From Roseihalotalea indica (GTDB taxonomy: Bacteria; Bacteroidota; Bacteroidia; Cytophagales; Cyclobacteriaceae): a stretch of DNA of 64,000 nucleotides. Shown piece after piece: positions 20,018 to 30,510 of the stretch. The stretch is taken from positions 248,001 through 312,000 of the forward strand of contig NZ_JAINFL010000007.1 in the NCBI RefSeq assembly GCF_022458895.1. The letters are read 5' to 3'. Position 1 is the stretch's first letter. Each line of letters opens with the position of its first letter. A program made the position numbers and the translations under genes. A model generated the notes under the pieces. The model saw nothing but the letters and a program-made list of their open reading frames with translations, was not told the origin of the DNA and did not search any database.

Positions 20018-20049
20018 AAGGTCGACCCCTTGCGTTCGCGGCCGACCTT
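20018..20049 (+). promoter_or_regulatory. Hairpin in the leader of the susC gene
   Basis: Arms AAGGTCGACC (20018-20027) and GGCCGACCTT (20040-20049) pair over 10 bp with one wobble around a 12-nt loop. It lies 54 nt after the fecR stop and 117 nt before the susC start. No strong T-run follows. It may reduce read-through from fecR or stabilise the abundant susC mRNA. Confidence 0.5.
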
Positions 20050-20165
20050 AGAAATTTGAGGATTACTCTTTACAGACAAAGCAAACATTGGGGAATGGAG
20101 ATTTGCCTGTTCAGAATAAGTATGCCTTGATTTTACCGAAGTACAATCAAAAACATCACAAATTT

Positions 20166-23100
20166 ATGAAAAATAAACGTATACACAGCCTGATTTATAT
20201 GTCAAAGATATTTTTTGGCGGCTTTCTTCTACAAATGGTGCTTCTTAGCACCCTGCTGGCTTTTAATGGAGTAGCTCAGGGAGTACGTAACGTAAAGGAA
20301 GTTTATATTTCGTTGAACATGCCCGATGCCACATTGCTGGAAATTTTTCAGGACATAGAAAACAAAACCGATTTTTACTTTTCCTTTGACAGAAGACAAA
20401 TTGACAACCGATCAGCAATAACATTGCAGTTTGACAATACATCTGTGGCAGAGGTGTTATTAGAAGTCTCTAAAATAAGCAAATTAAAGTTTAAACAGCT
20501 TAACAATACCATTCACGTTAGTCCGGTAGAGCAGGAGCCTCAACATGAGATTGAAGTGGAGATTCGTCCTAACCTGGGGGTGAGCGGCCAGGTTACTTCT
20601 CTTTCGGATAACACCGGATTACCCGGAGTTAACGTGCTGGTTAAAGGCACCAGTGTAGGTACGATCACCGATGTAGATGGTAACTATACGATTAACGTGC
20701 CTAACGAAAATGATACGCTCATTTTCTCGTCCGTAGGTTTTATTGCCGAAGAAATTCCGGTAAACGGACGCAGTACCATTGACATCACATTGGCCGAGGA
20801 TATACAAAGTCTGAGTGAAGTGGTGGTAATAGGGTACGGATCACAAATTGCCAAAGAAGTTACCGGAGCGGTTCAGCAAATCGACGCCGAGCAACTGAAA
20901 GATCTCCCGGTAGCGCAGATTACCCAAAAACTTCAGGGCAGAATGGCGGGCGTTCAAATTAACCAGGCCACGGGTGCTCCGGGGCAGGGAATGCAGGTTC
21001 GAATCAGGGGGCAGGCTTCCGTGAATGCGGGTAATGATCCACTCTATGTAGTGGATGGCTTTCCTATTGTAGGTGATATCAGTACGATAAATCCCGATGA
21101 AATCGAATCTATATCCGTGTTGAAAGATGCTGCATCTACTTCATTATACGGTTCTAGAGCTGCCAATGGGGTTATTCTAATCACCACGAAATCAGGCACA
21201 GCTGGTCAGCCCAGCTTTTCCTTCAATTCATATGTTGGAGTTCAGCAGGTACCCCAGAGGGGGAGGCCAGACATGATGAATGCCACAGAATTTGCCCAGT
21301 TCTTAAAAGAAAGGTACGAAGATAGAGATGCTACCGTGCCGGATTACCTACAAAACCCTGCTCAATATGGCGAAGGCACCGATTGGTATGATGCCATGTT
21401 ACAAACCGCACCCATTCAGAATTATAATTTAACATTAGCCACCGGTAGTGATCGGGCTAGAACTTCCGGTGTTTTGGGTTATTTCAGCCAAGACGGGGTC
21501 ATGAAAAATTCAAATTTTGAGCGTTATTCTTTCCGGCTTAATTCTGAATTCAGCATTACTGATCAGGTAAAACTAGGAGTGAATTTAGCTCCCAACTATT
21601 CCGTAAGAAATTCGCCGAATTCGGAAGGAGCATTTTTCAATGGTGGTATTATTTACAACGCTATGCTAGCCAACCCGATGGTTCCGTATCAGAACGAGGA
21701 TGGCAGTATTCCTCTTCTGGCCGCCTTCCCCGGAATTGGTTTCGCGACATTCCCTAACCCTTACCGGGCTTTGACCGATATTACGAATGAAACCAAGATA
21801 CTTCGGTTACTAGCCAATTCATTTATTGACTATTCACCTTTGCCAGGGCTATCTTTAAAATCGACGATTAATGTTGACGCGGCTAGTACCAGTTTTCTTA
21901 ATTTCCAGCCCACCACCACATCACTGCAATTTTGGATAGCGCCACCAAGGCCTTCCCAATCCACTCGATGGAACGAAAACTATCTTTCCTGGCTCAATGA
22001 AAACCTGATTACGTATACCAAAGAATTCGGCGATCATAACCTTTCTGTCCTGGGTGGATTCAGTGTTCAGAACTTTAGTTCAACCAGGGAGCAAATAGTA
22101 GCCCAGGAATTTTCCGATGACCGGATTCAGGGTATCCAGACAGTAGGACAAGTGATCATTGATCCTGATAACACGTCAACAAATATTCAAGAATGGAGTC
22201 TGCTTTCTTTTCTGGCCAGATTAAATTACAATTATAAAGGTAAATACCTGCTTACAGCATCTATCCGTCGAGATGGGTCTTCAAGGTTTGGTACTGATAA
22301 TCGGTGGGGCAATTTCCCGTCAGTGTCAGCCGGATGGGTGCTTTCCGATGAACCGTTCATGTCCGATGCAAACCCGGTTTCTTTTTTGAAGCTAAGAGGT
22401 AGTTATGGAGTGGTCGGAAATAACAATATTGGTAATTACACCCAGTACGCCAATGTATCTATCACCAACAATGTGGTTTATAATGGTGTTCCGGCCAGCG
22501 GATCGGCAGTAGTTGGCATTGAAAACAAGGGCCTTGGTTGGGAAACTACCCGGCAAATTGATGTCGGTTTAGATGTTGGTTTACTCGATGACCGGATCAC
22601 CTTCACATATGATTATTATACTAAGAATACGACTAATCTGCTCTACAATGTGGATGTACCCCAGGAATCAGGGTTTACTAACATCTCATCCAACCTGGGA
22701 GAATTTAAGTTTTGGGGACATGAATTTACGCTTAACTCTAGAAATTTAACCGGAGAACTTCGCTGGACTACTGATTTCAATATTTCATTCAATCGCAATC
22801 AGGCAGTGTCCTTAATACCGGGGGTGGATCGGCTGTATGATGGATTTGGAGGGGGAGCTTATGCCACCCTTACCGTGCCAGGTGAGCCCATCGGCCAATT
22901 CTGGGGTATGGACTGGATAGGAGTATATGAGGATCAGGAAGATTTTGATAGTTCCCCCAAAGCACAGCGGTCAGATCTGGGTACTATTCAGTATCGGGAC
23001 GTCAATGGAGATGGCCGGATTACCTTTGGCGGTGATGAGGATGACCGAACTTTTATTGGTAATCCAACACCGGATTTCATCTATGGTATTACCAATACCT

Positions 23101-23588
23101 TTCAATATAAAAATTTCGACCTCTCTATCGTATGTTCCGGTTCGTACGGAAATGATGTGTTTGTCATGTTAGATCAAGGAGCTGCCAATCTTGACGGGAT
23201 ATTCAATGTATATAAGGATGTTCAAAACCGGTGGAGGCCAGGTAACCCGGGAGCAGGGAGGTATGGTGCCAGTATTGATGGTATATCGGCATCCGACGAA
23301 CGTGACTGGGGTAGTGATCGGTTCGTGGATGACGGAAGTTACTTTGCTATCAAAAACTTAACGCTTGGCTACAACCTTCCTGTTTCGCAGGGCAAGGCGC
23401 TAAAGAATGTCCGGTTCTACGGGAGTATCCAACAGCTAGCGTTATTTACAAACTACCGGGGTGTAAATCCTGAGATAAGCACTACCGATGTCGGTGATAC
23501 CAATGTAAGTGCGTTGCAACTTGGATTTGATTATGGGGCATACCCTATTCCCAGAACATACACTCTGGGGGTGAATGTCGGTTTTTAA
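20166..23588 (+). CDS. SusC-like TonB-dependent outer-membrane receptor with N-terminal STN domain
   Basis: Imports oligosaccharides across the outer membrane. From the ATG at 20166 the protein (1140 residues) has a signal peptide ending near AFNGVAQG, an STN domain (about 45-125; LEIFQDIENKTDFYFSFDRR) that talks to FecR, a carboxypeptidase-like beta domain (about 150-240; VLVKGTSVGTITDVDGNYTI), the plug with LSEVVVIGYG and LYVVDGFPIVGDISTINPDE, then a long barrel. Earlier in-frame codons at 20088 would bury the signal peptide. The STN domain, the adjacent sigma/anti-sigma pair and the following SusD and rhamnosidase genes indicate a self-inducing uptake system, probably for a rhamnose-containing glycan. 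Confidence 0.95.
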   Translation: MKNKRIHSLIYMSKIFFGGFLLQMVLLSTLLAFNGVAQGVRNVKEVYISLNMPDATLLEIFQDIENKTDFYFSFDRRQIDNRSAITLQFDNTSVAEVLLEVSKISKLKFKQLNNTIHVSPVEQEPQHEIEVEIRPNLGVSGQVTSLSDNTGLPGVNVLVKGTSVGTITDVDGNYTINVPNENDTLIFSSVGFIAEEIPVNGRSTIDITLAEDIQSLSEVVVIGYGSQIAKEVTGAVQQIDAEQLKDLPVAQITQKLQGRMAGVQINQATGAPGQGMQVRIRGQASVNAGNDPLYVVDGFPIVGDISTINPDEIESISVLKDAASTSLYGSRAANGVILITTKSGTAGQPSFSFNSYVGVQQVPQRGRPDMMNATEFAQFLKERYEDRDATVPDYLQNPAQYGEGTDWYDAMLQTAPIQNYNLTLATGSDRARTSGVLGYFSQDGVMKNSNFERYSFRLNSEFSITDQVKLGVNLAPNYSVRNSPNSEGAFFNGGIIYNAMLANPMVPYQNEDGSIPLLAAFPGIGFATFPNPYRALTDITNETKILRLLANSFIDYSPLPGLSLKSTINVDAASTSFLNFQPTTTSLQFWIAPPRPSQSTRWNENYLSWLNENLITYTKEFGDHNLSVLGGFSVQNFSSTREQIVAQEFSDDRIQGIQTVGQVIIDPDNTSTNIQEWSLLSFLARLNYNYKGKYLLTASIRRDGSSRFGTDNRWGNFPSVSAGWVLSDEPFMSDANPVSFLKLRGSYGVVGNNNIGNYTQYANVSITNNVVYNGVPASGSAVVGIENKGLGWETTRQIDVGLDVGLLDDRITFTYDYYTKNTTNLLYNVDVPQESGFTNISSNLGEFKFWGHEFTLNSRNLTGELRWTTDFNISFNRNQAVSLIPGVDRLYDGFGGGAYATLTVPGEPIGQFWGMDWIGVYEDQEDFDSSPKAQRSDLGTIQYRDVNGDGRITFGGDEDDRTFIGNPTPDFIYGITNTFQYKNFDLSIVCSGSYGNDVFVMLDQGAANLDGIFNVYKDVQNRWRPGNPGAGRYGASIDGISASDERDWGSDRFVDDGSYFAIKNLTLGYNLPVSQGKALKNVRFYGSIQQLALFTNYRGVNPEISTTDVGDTNVSALQLGFDYGAYPIPRTYTLGVNVGF

Positions 23589-23655
23589 TCAATGCAAAGC
23601 GCTTAATTACTATGAAGCCATGAGGTTTGATCATTAATACGCAAAAAAATAAGCT

Positions 23656-25140
23656 ATGAAATATTATATCATATTAACCGGAATCCTACTTTTTACCCTG
23701 AGCTCCTGTGAGGATCTGCTAGACATTCCCTCCGAGACGGAGTTATCCACAGGATCATTTTTTCAAACCCGGGAGGATTTTGAAAAGGCAGTAAACGGAG
23801 TTTATGAGCCATTGAGGGCCTTTTATGAAGTTGGTGCCAATGCCGGAAGTGGGGCTATGGTTATGGGTGAAATGCATTCTGACAATGTGCGATACAGCTA
23901 TAACCTGGCTTTTAGAGCAACGATTTCCCAGGAAGATATTGCTGACTTTATCTATGATCCGGCCAATGCTGCGGTGACGCTTAGGTATCAAACCAGCTAT
24001 TTAATCATAGGAAGGGCCAATGAAGTATTAGCAAGAATTGATGACACGGATTTTGATCAGGCTTTTAAAGACAATATTAAAGGTCAGAGCCTTTTTTTAA
24101 GAGCATTCTCTTACTTTGATCTGGTGCAGTATTATGGTGAGGTTCCTTTACACCTACAGCCCTCTACCTCGTTTGATGATGTGGCTTTGCCTTTATCATC
24201 CGTTGATGATGTCTACGCTCAGATTATTCAGGATGCCTCGGAAGCAGCTAGTTTGTTGCCTTCTGTAGAAGATCAGGCACCAGGAAAAGCTACGTCTGGT
24301 ACTGCTAACACCTTGCTCGGTAATGTGTATGTGGTATTAGAGGAATGGGCTAATGCTGAAACTGCCCTAAAAAAGGTAACCGGGTATAGCCTTTTAAGTG
24401 ACTATGCTGAAGTATTTCTTCCCGGCAATAAGGGTAATTCGGAGATGATTTTCGAAGCGCAGTTTGCTCAGTCTGCTCCTCAATTTGCCAGTAATTTTAT
24501 GTTCTGGTTCTGGCCGCAACCCATTACCGCAGCTGAAATTACCACAATTTATGAAGATAATGGCATTGCTCCCCCAGCAGATATTCAGGCCCGTTCTCAG
24601 GGAGGTATCATGATTCCCTCACCAGATCTTGTTGCGGCCTATGAGGCGGGAGATCGTAGACTGGATGCTACCATTGGGTTTGGAATGGCCAATGGGATAA
24701 TGATGCCTTACGCCAAGAAATATTTACAACCTGCTGATAACTTTTTACGAGAAGATACAAACTGGCCTATCTATCGCTATGCAGAAGTATTGTTGTTCTT
24801 AGCAGAAGCATTGCACAACCAGGGTAATGATGCCGAAGCGCTCACCTACGTTAATCAAGTAAGAGATAGAGTCGGTCTTGCTCCTCTTGCTTCACTCACG
24901 GATGATGATATTCTTCAGGAAAGAAGAGTGGAACTAGCTTTAGAAAATAAGCGGTGGTTGGATCTGGTTCGTACGGATAGGGTGGAGGAAGTGATAAGAC
25001 CCTACGGAGACAGGATCAGGGCAAATCCCGAAGATTATTATTTCCCTGCCGATGTCGAGCTACGTCCTTCTGCATTTCAGGATTTCAGTAAAACCTTCCC
25101 ACTTCCTGCCGCCGAAGCACTGTTGAGTCCTTACTTCTAG
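23656..25140 (+). CDS. SusD/RagB-family surface glycan-binding lipoprotein
   Basis: The lid partner of the SusC transporter just upstream. It starts with a lipoprotein signal (ILLFTLSSCEDLLDIPSE, lipobox Cys near residue 18). The SusD fold follows: the tetratricopeptide-like N-terminal section (FFQTREDFEKAVNGVYEPLR, then KGQSLFLRAFSYFDLVQYYG) and the RagB C-terminal section (RYAEVLLFLAEALHNQGND, then RVELALENKRWLDLVRTD). The length of 494 residues is normal. The bound glycan is not readable; the locus suggests a rhamnose-rich polymer or rhamnoside. Confidence 0.94.
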   Translation: MKYYIILTGILLFTLSSCEDLLDIPSETELSTGSFFQTREDFEKAVNGVYEPLRAFYEVGANAGSGAMVMGEMHSDNVRYSYNLAFRATISQEDIADFIYDPANAAVTLRYQTSYLIIGRANEVLARIDDTDFDQAFKDNIKGQSLFLRAFSYFDLVQYYGEVPLHLQPSTSFDDVALPLSSVDDVYAQIIQDASEAASLLPSVEDQAPGKATSGTANTLLGNVYVVLEEWANAETALKKVTGYSLLSDYAEVFLPGNKGNSEMIFEAQFAQSAPQFASNFMFWFWPQPITAAEITTIYEDNGIAPPADIQARSQGGIMIPSPDLVAAYEAGDRRLDATIGFGMANGIMMPYAKKYLQPADNFLREDTNWPIYRYAEVLLFLAEALHNQGNDAEALTYVNQVRDRVGLAPLASLTDDDILQERRVELALENKRWLDLVRTDRVEEVIRPYGDRIRANPEDYYFPADVELRPSAFQDFSKTFPLPAAEALLSPYF

Positions 25141-25173
25141 AATATAACTAGATTGACTAAATCTTTAATTTGT

Positions 25174-26850
25174 ATGACATCACCCGATAGAAGACAATTT
25201 CTCAAAAGAACCTCTCTGGCAACAGCTGCGGCTATGGTCATTCCACCTTGGGCATTTTCTAAAAGCGGCGCTAATTTTCCAGTAATAGATGCTTTTGTGG
25301 ATGCAGATACAACTCATGGAACAGTGCGGGGCATCAGCAGCGAGGGGGTGAATATTTTCAAAGGCATACCCTATGCAGGAAGCGTTTCCGGGAATCGTAG
25401 GTTCCGTCGCCCCGCCCCTCTGAAGCCCTGGGCGGGAGTACGAGAGGCTCTGCAGTTTGGCCCACCGGCCATTCAGCCACCCCGGCGGAATGAACCAGAA
25501 CCCGCAGAGGACTGCCTGTTTCTGAATGTATGGACCCCAGCCAATGATGCTAAGAAAAGACCGGTGATGTTTTATAGCCACGGAGGTGGATTTGTCATTG
25601 GTTCCGGGGCAGCGGCTGGTCAGGACGGATCCAATCTTGCTCGTAATTTTGATGTAGTGGTGGTACAAACCAACCATCGCCTCGGGCTATTAGGATTTCT
25701 GTACCTGGACGAGATTGCGGGAGAAGAGTATGCCGGATCGGGAAATATGGGGGTACTGGATATCACCGCCGGACTACGGTGGGTAAGCGAAAACATTGCG
25801 GAGTTTGGTGGAGACCCCGACAATGTGATGATCTTTGGCGAATCGGGTGGCGGTGCCAAAACGTCCTGCCTGTACGCTATGCCCGAAGCAGCGTCCTATT
25901 TTAATAAGGCCTCTATCGAGAGCGGTCCGGGCGTGCGAATGCTAACCCCCGAAATGGCCTCTCAAACGACCCGGCTAGTGTTGAAAGAGTTAGGGATCAG
26001 TCCGAAGAACTGGAGGAAGTTGCTGGAAGTACCGGCCGCTGACTTGTTCAGTGTGCAGTCAAAGATTCCTTTCGTACCCCCATATCAGCGAAAAACCAAA
26101 ACCTTAGGCATCACCGAACCCGCCACTGGTGGTTTTGGTCCAGTGGTCGATGGGGTAGCGCTCAAAAATCACCCTTTCGATCCCACCGCCCCGGAAATTT
26201 CCAGCAGCAAACCACTGATGGTGGGTTGGAATGAAGATGAATACACGTTTTTTGCCTGGGAACGGAAAGATACCAGCGCCTTTAATCTGGACTTTGATGG
26301 TTTGGCGGATAAGCTGGAACCTCAGTACGGCAGCGATACCCCAGCAGTCATTGCTGCCTACCGGGAGGCCCGTCTGGATGCTTCAGCCACCGATATCTTT
26401 ATAGCGGTTTCGTCCATCGTGATGATGGGACTGGGTTCTATTGAGATCGCCGAAAAGAAAGCCCGGCAGAATGGAGCTCCGGTGTACCTCTATAATTTCG
26501 GCTATAAGTCGGAGATGAAAGTGCCGGGTACCGATTATCCGATGGGCACGCCGCATGCCATGGATATCTCTTTCAAATTCAATAATGAGGTTCCACCCAA
26601 AGAAGGAGAGCAACCCCGGATGGGCTTGGGCGGAGCCCGTTCGGAGCGATACGAGGCGTCTCGGAAAATGGCGGAACTGTGGGCGACCTTCGCCCGAACT
26701 GGAAAACCGGCAGCGGAAGGAGTTCCCCGGTGGCCTGCTTTCAATCGGGAAGACCGGGCCACTATGCGGATTGATGAAAAGTGTGAGGTGACCTACGATA
26801 GATTTCATACTGAGCTGGAGATGTGGCGATCCATCGGCCGACTGTCCTGA
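25174..26850 (+). CDS. Type-B carboxylesterase, Tat or Sec exported
   Basis: A carboxylesterase/lipase-family enzyme of about 558 residues. The ATG at 25174 leads to SPDRRQFLKRTSLATAAAM, a twin-arginine-like export signal. The fold is typical: NIFKGIPYAG, EDCLFLNVWTPA, the oxyanion SHGGGFVIGSG, the nucleophile elbow FGESGGGAKT, and a C-terminal catalytic-His region near MGTPHAMDISFKF. It begins 33 nt after susD and precedes the GH78 gene. Inside a glycan-utilisation locus it would remove acyl groups (acetyl or aromatic) from the substrate so the rhamnosidase can act. The exact ester is unknown. Confidence 0.86.
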   Translation: MTSPDRRQFLKRTSLATAAAMVIPPWAFSKSGANFPVIDAFVDADTTHGTVRGISSEGVNIFKGIPYAGSVSGNRRFRRPAPLKPWAGVREALQFGPPAIQPPRRNEPEPAEDCLFLNVWTPANDAKKRPVMFYSHGGGFVIGSGAAAGQDGSNLARNFDVVVVQTNHRLGLLGFLYLDEIAGEEYAGSGNMGVLDITAGLRWVSENIAEFGGDPDNVMIFGESGGGAKTSCLYAMPEAASYFNKASIESGPGVRMLTPEMASQTTRLVLKELGISPKNWRKLLEVPAADLFSVQSKIPFVPPYQRKTKTLGITEPATGGFGPVVDGVALKNHPFDPTAPEISSSKPLMVGWNEDEYTFFAWERKDTSAFNLDFDGLADKLEPQYGSDTPAVIAAYREARLDASATDIFIAVSSIVMMGLGSIEIAEKKARQNGAPVYLYNFGYKSEMKVPGTDYPMGTPHAMDISFKFNNEVPPKEGEQPRMGLGGARSERYEASRKMAELWATFARTGKPAAEGVPRWPAFNREDRATMRIDEKCEVTYDRFHTELEMWRSIGRLS

Positions 26851-26898
26851 CAAGAAAATAATAGTTAAGTATTCAAACCATAAGTTATTTTATCTACT

Positions 26899-29250
26899 AT
26901 GAAACAACTACTAGCGATTCTGCTACTACTGATAACCTACGGGGCTCATGCCCAATTCGGTTCTCCCCGTCCTGAGCAAGAATGGAAGGCTCAATGGGTT
27001 ACCGTACCGGAAATTGATGAAAATGGCGCGGGATTATACTTATTTAGGAAAACTGTGACCTTAGAGGCAGTACCGGATACGTTTAAAGTTCATGTATCGG
27101 CCGATAATCGCTATAAGCTATACGTCAATGAATCGCTGGTATCGGTTGGTCCATCTCTTGGGGACCTCAAGCACTGGAATTATGAAACCGTCGATCTGGC
27201 TTCTTATCTCCAGGTTGGTGAGAACATTATTGCGGCAAAAGTCTGGAACGAAGGTCGTTTTAAAGCAGTAGCTCAGTTTTCCTGGAAGACAGGATTCATT
27301 ATGCAGGGTGCCAGTGAGCCTACCGAAGTAGTGAATAGTAACGAATCGTGGTTATGCACGCAGGACAAAAGTTATTCACCTTTGACCCAGAATATCCGAG
27401 GGTATTATGCCGCCGGGGCCGGGGATCTGATTGATATGCACGATCAGGTTAAAGACTGGCAGAAACTAGCTTTTGATGATAGTCAGTGGAAACCGGCCAA
27501 GCCAGTATTTGAACAGGAAACCCGAGGGTTTGGCTTTCGGCAGCGAGATGGCTGGCAACTGACTTCTTCCATTTTACCTCAGATGGAATTAAGCCCAGAA
27601 AGGTTGTCTAAAACCAGAAGGTCCGAAGGGGTGACAGTGCCTGACGTATTTCCGGCTCAGAAAGCATCGGTTCGTATTCCCGGACAAACCACCGCGAAAA
27701 TTTTGCTCGACCAGACTTTTCTCACCAATGCTTACTTTACGTTACTGTTCAGCGGTGGAGAAAACAGTAACATCACCATCACCTATTCCGAAGGGTTGTA
27801 CGACGAAAATGGGGAAAAAGGAGACCGGGATATCATAGAAGGAAAGACTATTATGGGTAGAAGGGACAGTATCATCTCGGATGGCACTACCAACCAGAAC
27901 TTTACTTCACTGGCTTATCGAACCTATCGTTATGTTGAGCTAACGGTGAATACGAAAGATAGTCCTTTAGTGATTGAGGACGTGTACGGAACCTTTACTG
28001 GCTATCCGTTTGAGCTAAATGCTCAACTAAATTCGGAAGCTGATGAATTAAACGATATGCTCCAGGTTGGTTGGCGAACGGCCCGGTTATGTGCCGTAGA
28101 TACCTACATGGATTGCCCTTATTACGAAAGACTGCAATACATTGGAGATACCCGAATTCAGCACTTTGTTTCCTTTTACAATAGTGGTGACGATCGGCTG
28201 GCAAAAAATGCCTTGAATCTGATGGACTATTCCCGGCAAGCGGATGGGTATACCCTGAGCCGCTACCCAGACACTCAGAATCAGGTGATCCCCACCTATT
28301 CTTTATGGTATATCAGTATGTTGTATAATTATATGATGTACGGGACCGATGCTGATTTTGTCAAAGATAAATTATTGAGCTCCCGACAGATTCTTAATTA
28401 CTTCATCAGCTACCTGAATACCGACGGCTCGCTAAAAAATGTGCCCGGGTGGAATTTTACCGATTGGGTGCCGCAGTGGAACTTCGGTACTGCTCCGGCT
28501 AGTGAAGATGGCTCCTCTGCCCTCATGGATCTACAGCTCTTGCTGTCCTTACAATCAGCCATTCAATTAGAGGAATACGCGGGTAGCCAAGAGTTCGCTG
28601 ATTTATATCAATCCTACGCTCGGCAAGTATCGCAAACCATCAAAAGCAAGTATTGGGATAGTTCACGCACTCTTTTTGCCGATACCCCTGATAAGAAGTT
28701 GTTTTCTCAACACGCAAACTCTCTTGCTATTTTAGCCGGATTGGTGGAAGCTGAAGAGGCTCAGAAAATCGGTGAAACCATGGTTGCGGATACATCCCTG
28801 GCCCCGGCTTCCATCTACTTTAAATATTATCTGCACCAGGCCCTGGCTAAGGCTGGTTTAGGAGATGACTATCTTAGCTGGTTGGGTATATGGCGAAAGA
28901 ATATGGAGCTCGGACTCACGACCTGGGGTGAGACTTCCCAGGTGGAATCCACTCGTTCAGACTGTCACGCGTGGGGAGCCAGCCCTAATATTGAGTTCTT
29001 TCGAATCGTACTGGGCATCGAGAGTGATGCTCCAAATTTTGAAAAGGTAAAGATTGAGCCTCATCTAGGTGAAGTACCTGCCATAAGTGGAGAAATGCCG
29101 CATCCGAAAGGTACGATTGCAGTAAATTACGATAATACCGGGAACAGTTTGAAGGCCGAGATTATCTTACCGGAAGGTACGGAAGGCACTTTTCTTTGGA
29201 AGGATAAAACCCATGAACTTAAGAGTGGAAAAAATAAGCTAAGCCTTTAA
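26899..29250 (+). CDS. Alpha-L-rhamnosidase, GH78
   Basis: Releases terminal L-rhamnose by inversion. A Sec signal peptide ends at AHAQ (about residue 19). An N-terminal beta-sandwich (about 25-150; FKVHVSADNRYKLYVNESLV) resembles the GH78-associated rhamnose-binding domain. A second beta domain (about 240-370) precedes the (alpha/alpha)6 barrel with CAVDTYMDCPYYERLQYIGD, where acidic residues sit in the GH78 catalytic region, and WGETSQVESTRSDCHAWGASPN. A short C-terminal beta domain closes the protein. At 783 residues it is normal to short for GH78. It supplies the sugar for the rhamnose operon upstream, tying the SusC/D system to the catabolic genes. Confidence 0.9.
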   Translation: MKQLLAILLLLITYGAHAQFGSPRPEQEWKAQWVTVPEIDENGAGLYLFRKTVTLEAVPDTFKVHVSADNRYKLYVNESLVSVGPSLGDLKHWNYETVDLASYLQVGENIIAAKVWNEGRFKAVAQFSWKTGFIMQGASEPTEVVNSNESWLCTQDKSYSPLTQNIRGYYAAGAGDLIDMHDQVKDWQKLAFDDSQWKPAKPVFEQETRGFGFRQRDGWQLTSSILPQMELSPERLSKTRRSEGVTVPDVFPAQKASVRIPGQTTAKILLDQTFLTNAYFTLLFSGGENSNITITYSEGLYDENGEKGDRDIIEGKTIMGRRDSIISDGTTNQNFTSLAYRTYRYVELTVNTKDSPLVIEDVYGTFTGYPFELNAQLNSEADELNDMLQVGWRTARLCAVDTYMDCPYYERLQYIGDTRIQHFVSFYNSGDDRLAKNALNLMDYSRQADGYTLSRYPDTQNQVIPTYSLWYISMLYNYMMYGTDADFVKDKLLSSRQILNYFISYLNTDGSLKNVPGWNFTDWVPQWNFGTAPASEDGSSALMDLQLLLSLQSAIQLEEYAGSQEFADLYQSYARQVSQTIKSKYWDSSRTLFADTPDKKLFSQHANSLAILAGLVEAEEAQKIGETMVADTSLAPASIYFKYYLHQALAKAGLGDDYLSWLGIWRKNMELGLTTWGETSQVESTRSDCHAWGASPNIEFFRIVLGIESDAPNFEKVKIEPHLGEVPAISGEMPHPKGTIAVNYDNTGNSLKAEIILPEGTEGTFLWKDKTHELKSGKNKLSL

Positions 29251-29300
29251 AAAATTGAAGCACTAAAATTTTAAAATTTCACTTGCTAGAAGCAGAAAAT

Positions 29301-29325
29301 CCGGGGCAGTTTGTCCCGGTTTTTT
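29301..29325 (+). terminator. Rho-independent terminator after the rhamnosidase gene
   Basis: Stem CCGGGGCA (29301-29308) / TGTCCCGG (29312-29319), one G-T wobble, 3-nt loop, followed by a run of six T. It closes the sigma-to-rhamnosidase transcription unit 50 nt after the GH78 stop. Confidence 0.85.
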
Positions 29326-29329
29326 CTTA

Positions 29330-29972
29330 CTAGAGAAATTGCTTTTACTCCACATAAATAATCTAGCATATGGTTGTAGACAAGCACTGCGTTAGCAGAC
29401 ACGAAACACTACTTTACTACTAAATCTCAATCTCCATACAGAAGAGAAACATGAGATAGCATTTGACCTGTTGATGAAACCTTTTCCTTGGATAACTGAT
29501 GGAAAAGAAACAGTTTTCCAAGATGTAGCAACCCGAATATAGGAACAGCTAAAAGCTAATTCGCCTGGACAGTCCGGAAAGTGAGATGTGAGTATACCGG
29601 GATATAAATATTGCCAAGGTTCAGCTTCAGGGTAATGATTTATTAGAAAGTAAGTTCGTCATGAACATGACCAGCATCAATGATACAGACATTAAGCCGG
29701 TAGAGTAACGCTCTTCTTCCTTCTATAAAAGTAGCCCGGACTATTATCACCAGCTTTCTTAATAATTGTTTTAGACTTCAATTATTAGCTAGTACTAGTA
29801 CTTAAAAAGAGCTAATGATAGGTATTGACTTAGAAATAACTCTTGTTTAATTTTGAATCATTCTAAATAACCAGAATTATAACATCAGTTGATAACTCGT
29901 AATTCAGTATTCTAATACTACACTTAACAGAAAGGTGCGCATAAGCGTCACCTACTCGTACTACCTTACACT
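29330..29972 (+). other. 643-bp gene-free stretch with possible coding remnants
   Basis: No intact gene. Short open segments read in one direction, for example a stretch near 29450-29580 and another near 29605-29708 reading DINIAKVQLQGNDLLESKFV onward to a stop at 29706. They have a coding-like composition but match nothing I recognise. The stretch leads into a clearly decayed receptor gene, so old gene remains are plausible. Confidence 0.4.
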
Positions 29973-30510
29973 ATGTCGGAAAAGATATTCTATTTGGTCA
30001 AGACTCTTATGGTTTTGAGTCTGAACATTATTTGCCCTTTTTTAACTCAGGCTCAGACGGGCATAATTACCAGATACACATATACTGCCAATAAGCAGGA
30101 GCTACCTGGTTCAACCGCGTTGCTGGAGGGCATCACGCTGGGTACAGCTTCTAACGCTTCCGGCTATTTAACCCTCAACAACATCCCCTCCGAAAAGTAC
30201 ACTTTGTTAATATCTTTGCTAGGATACACTTCCTATATAGAGACCGTTACTATCCGAGGTGGGCAAACTATCAAGTTGAATGTTGCTGGAGGAAGCCTCT
30301 ACGGAATTGGATGCGGTTGCCGTGTTTGAGAAAAGTGCTCTTCAAGAAACTAAAGAACTGACTTACGAGGTGCAGACCATTGATGCCCGAAAGCCCCATA
30401 ATACTATTCTGAACCGTGTTTTCGGGGCGTGGGTGCGGGAAACCGGCGGGGTTAGGCTCTCGGATGAATTTCTCGCTGAATGGTTTTACCGGTAATAAAG
30501 TGCCGGATGC
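29973..30510 (+). pseudogene. Decayed TonB-dependent receptor, paralogue of the downstream receptor
   Basis: The first frame (29973-30329) encodes a signal peptide (VLSLNIICPFLTQAQTG) and a carboxypeptidase-like beta domain (SNASGYLTLNNIPSEKYTLL). A frameshift near 30290 moves to LDAVAVFEKSALQETKELTY, then VQTIDARK, which aligns with LEEVTVTGKSMVQEVREKAF and VEVIDAKG of the intact receptor at 30926-33298. A second shift near 30450 gives GSRMNFSLNGFTGNKV, aligning with GSQMNFSINGFRGNQV. After that the similarity ends, so plug completion and the entire barrel are gone. This is a truncated, frameshifted tandem copy. Confidence 0.85.
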
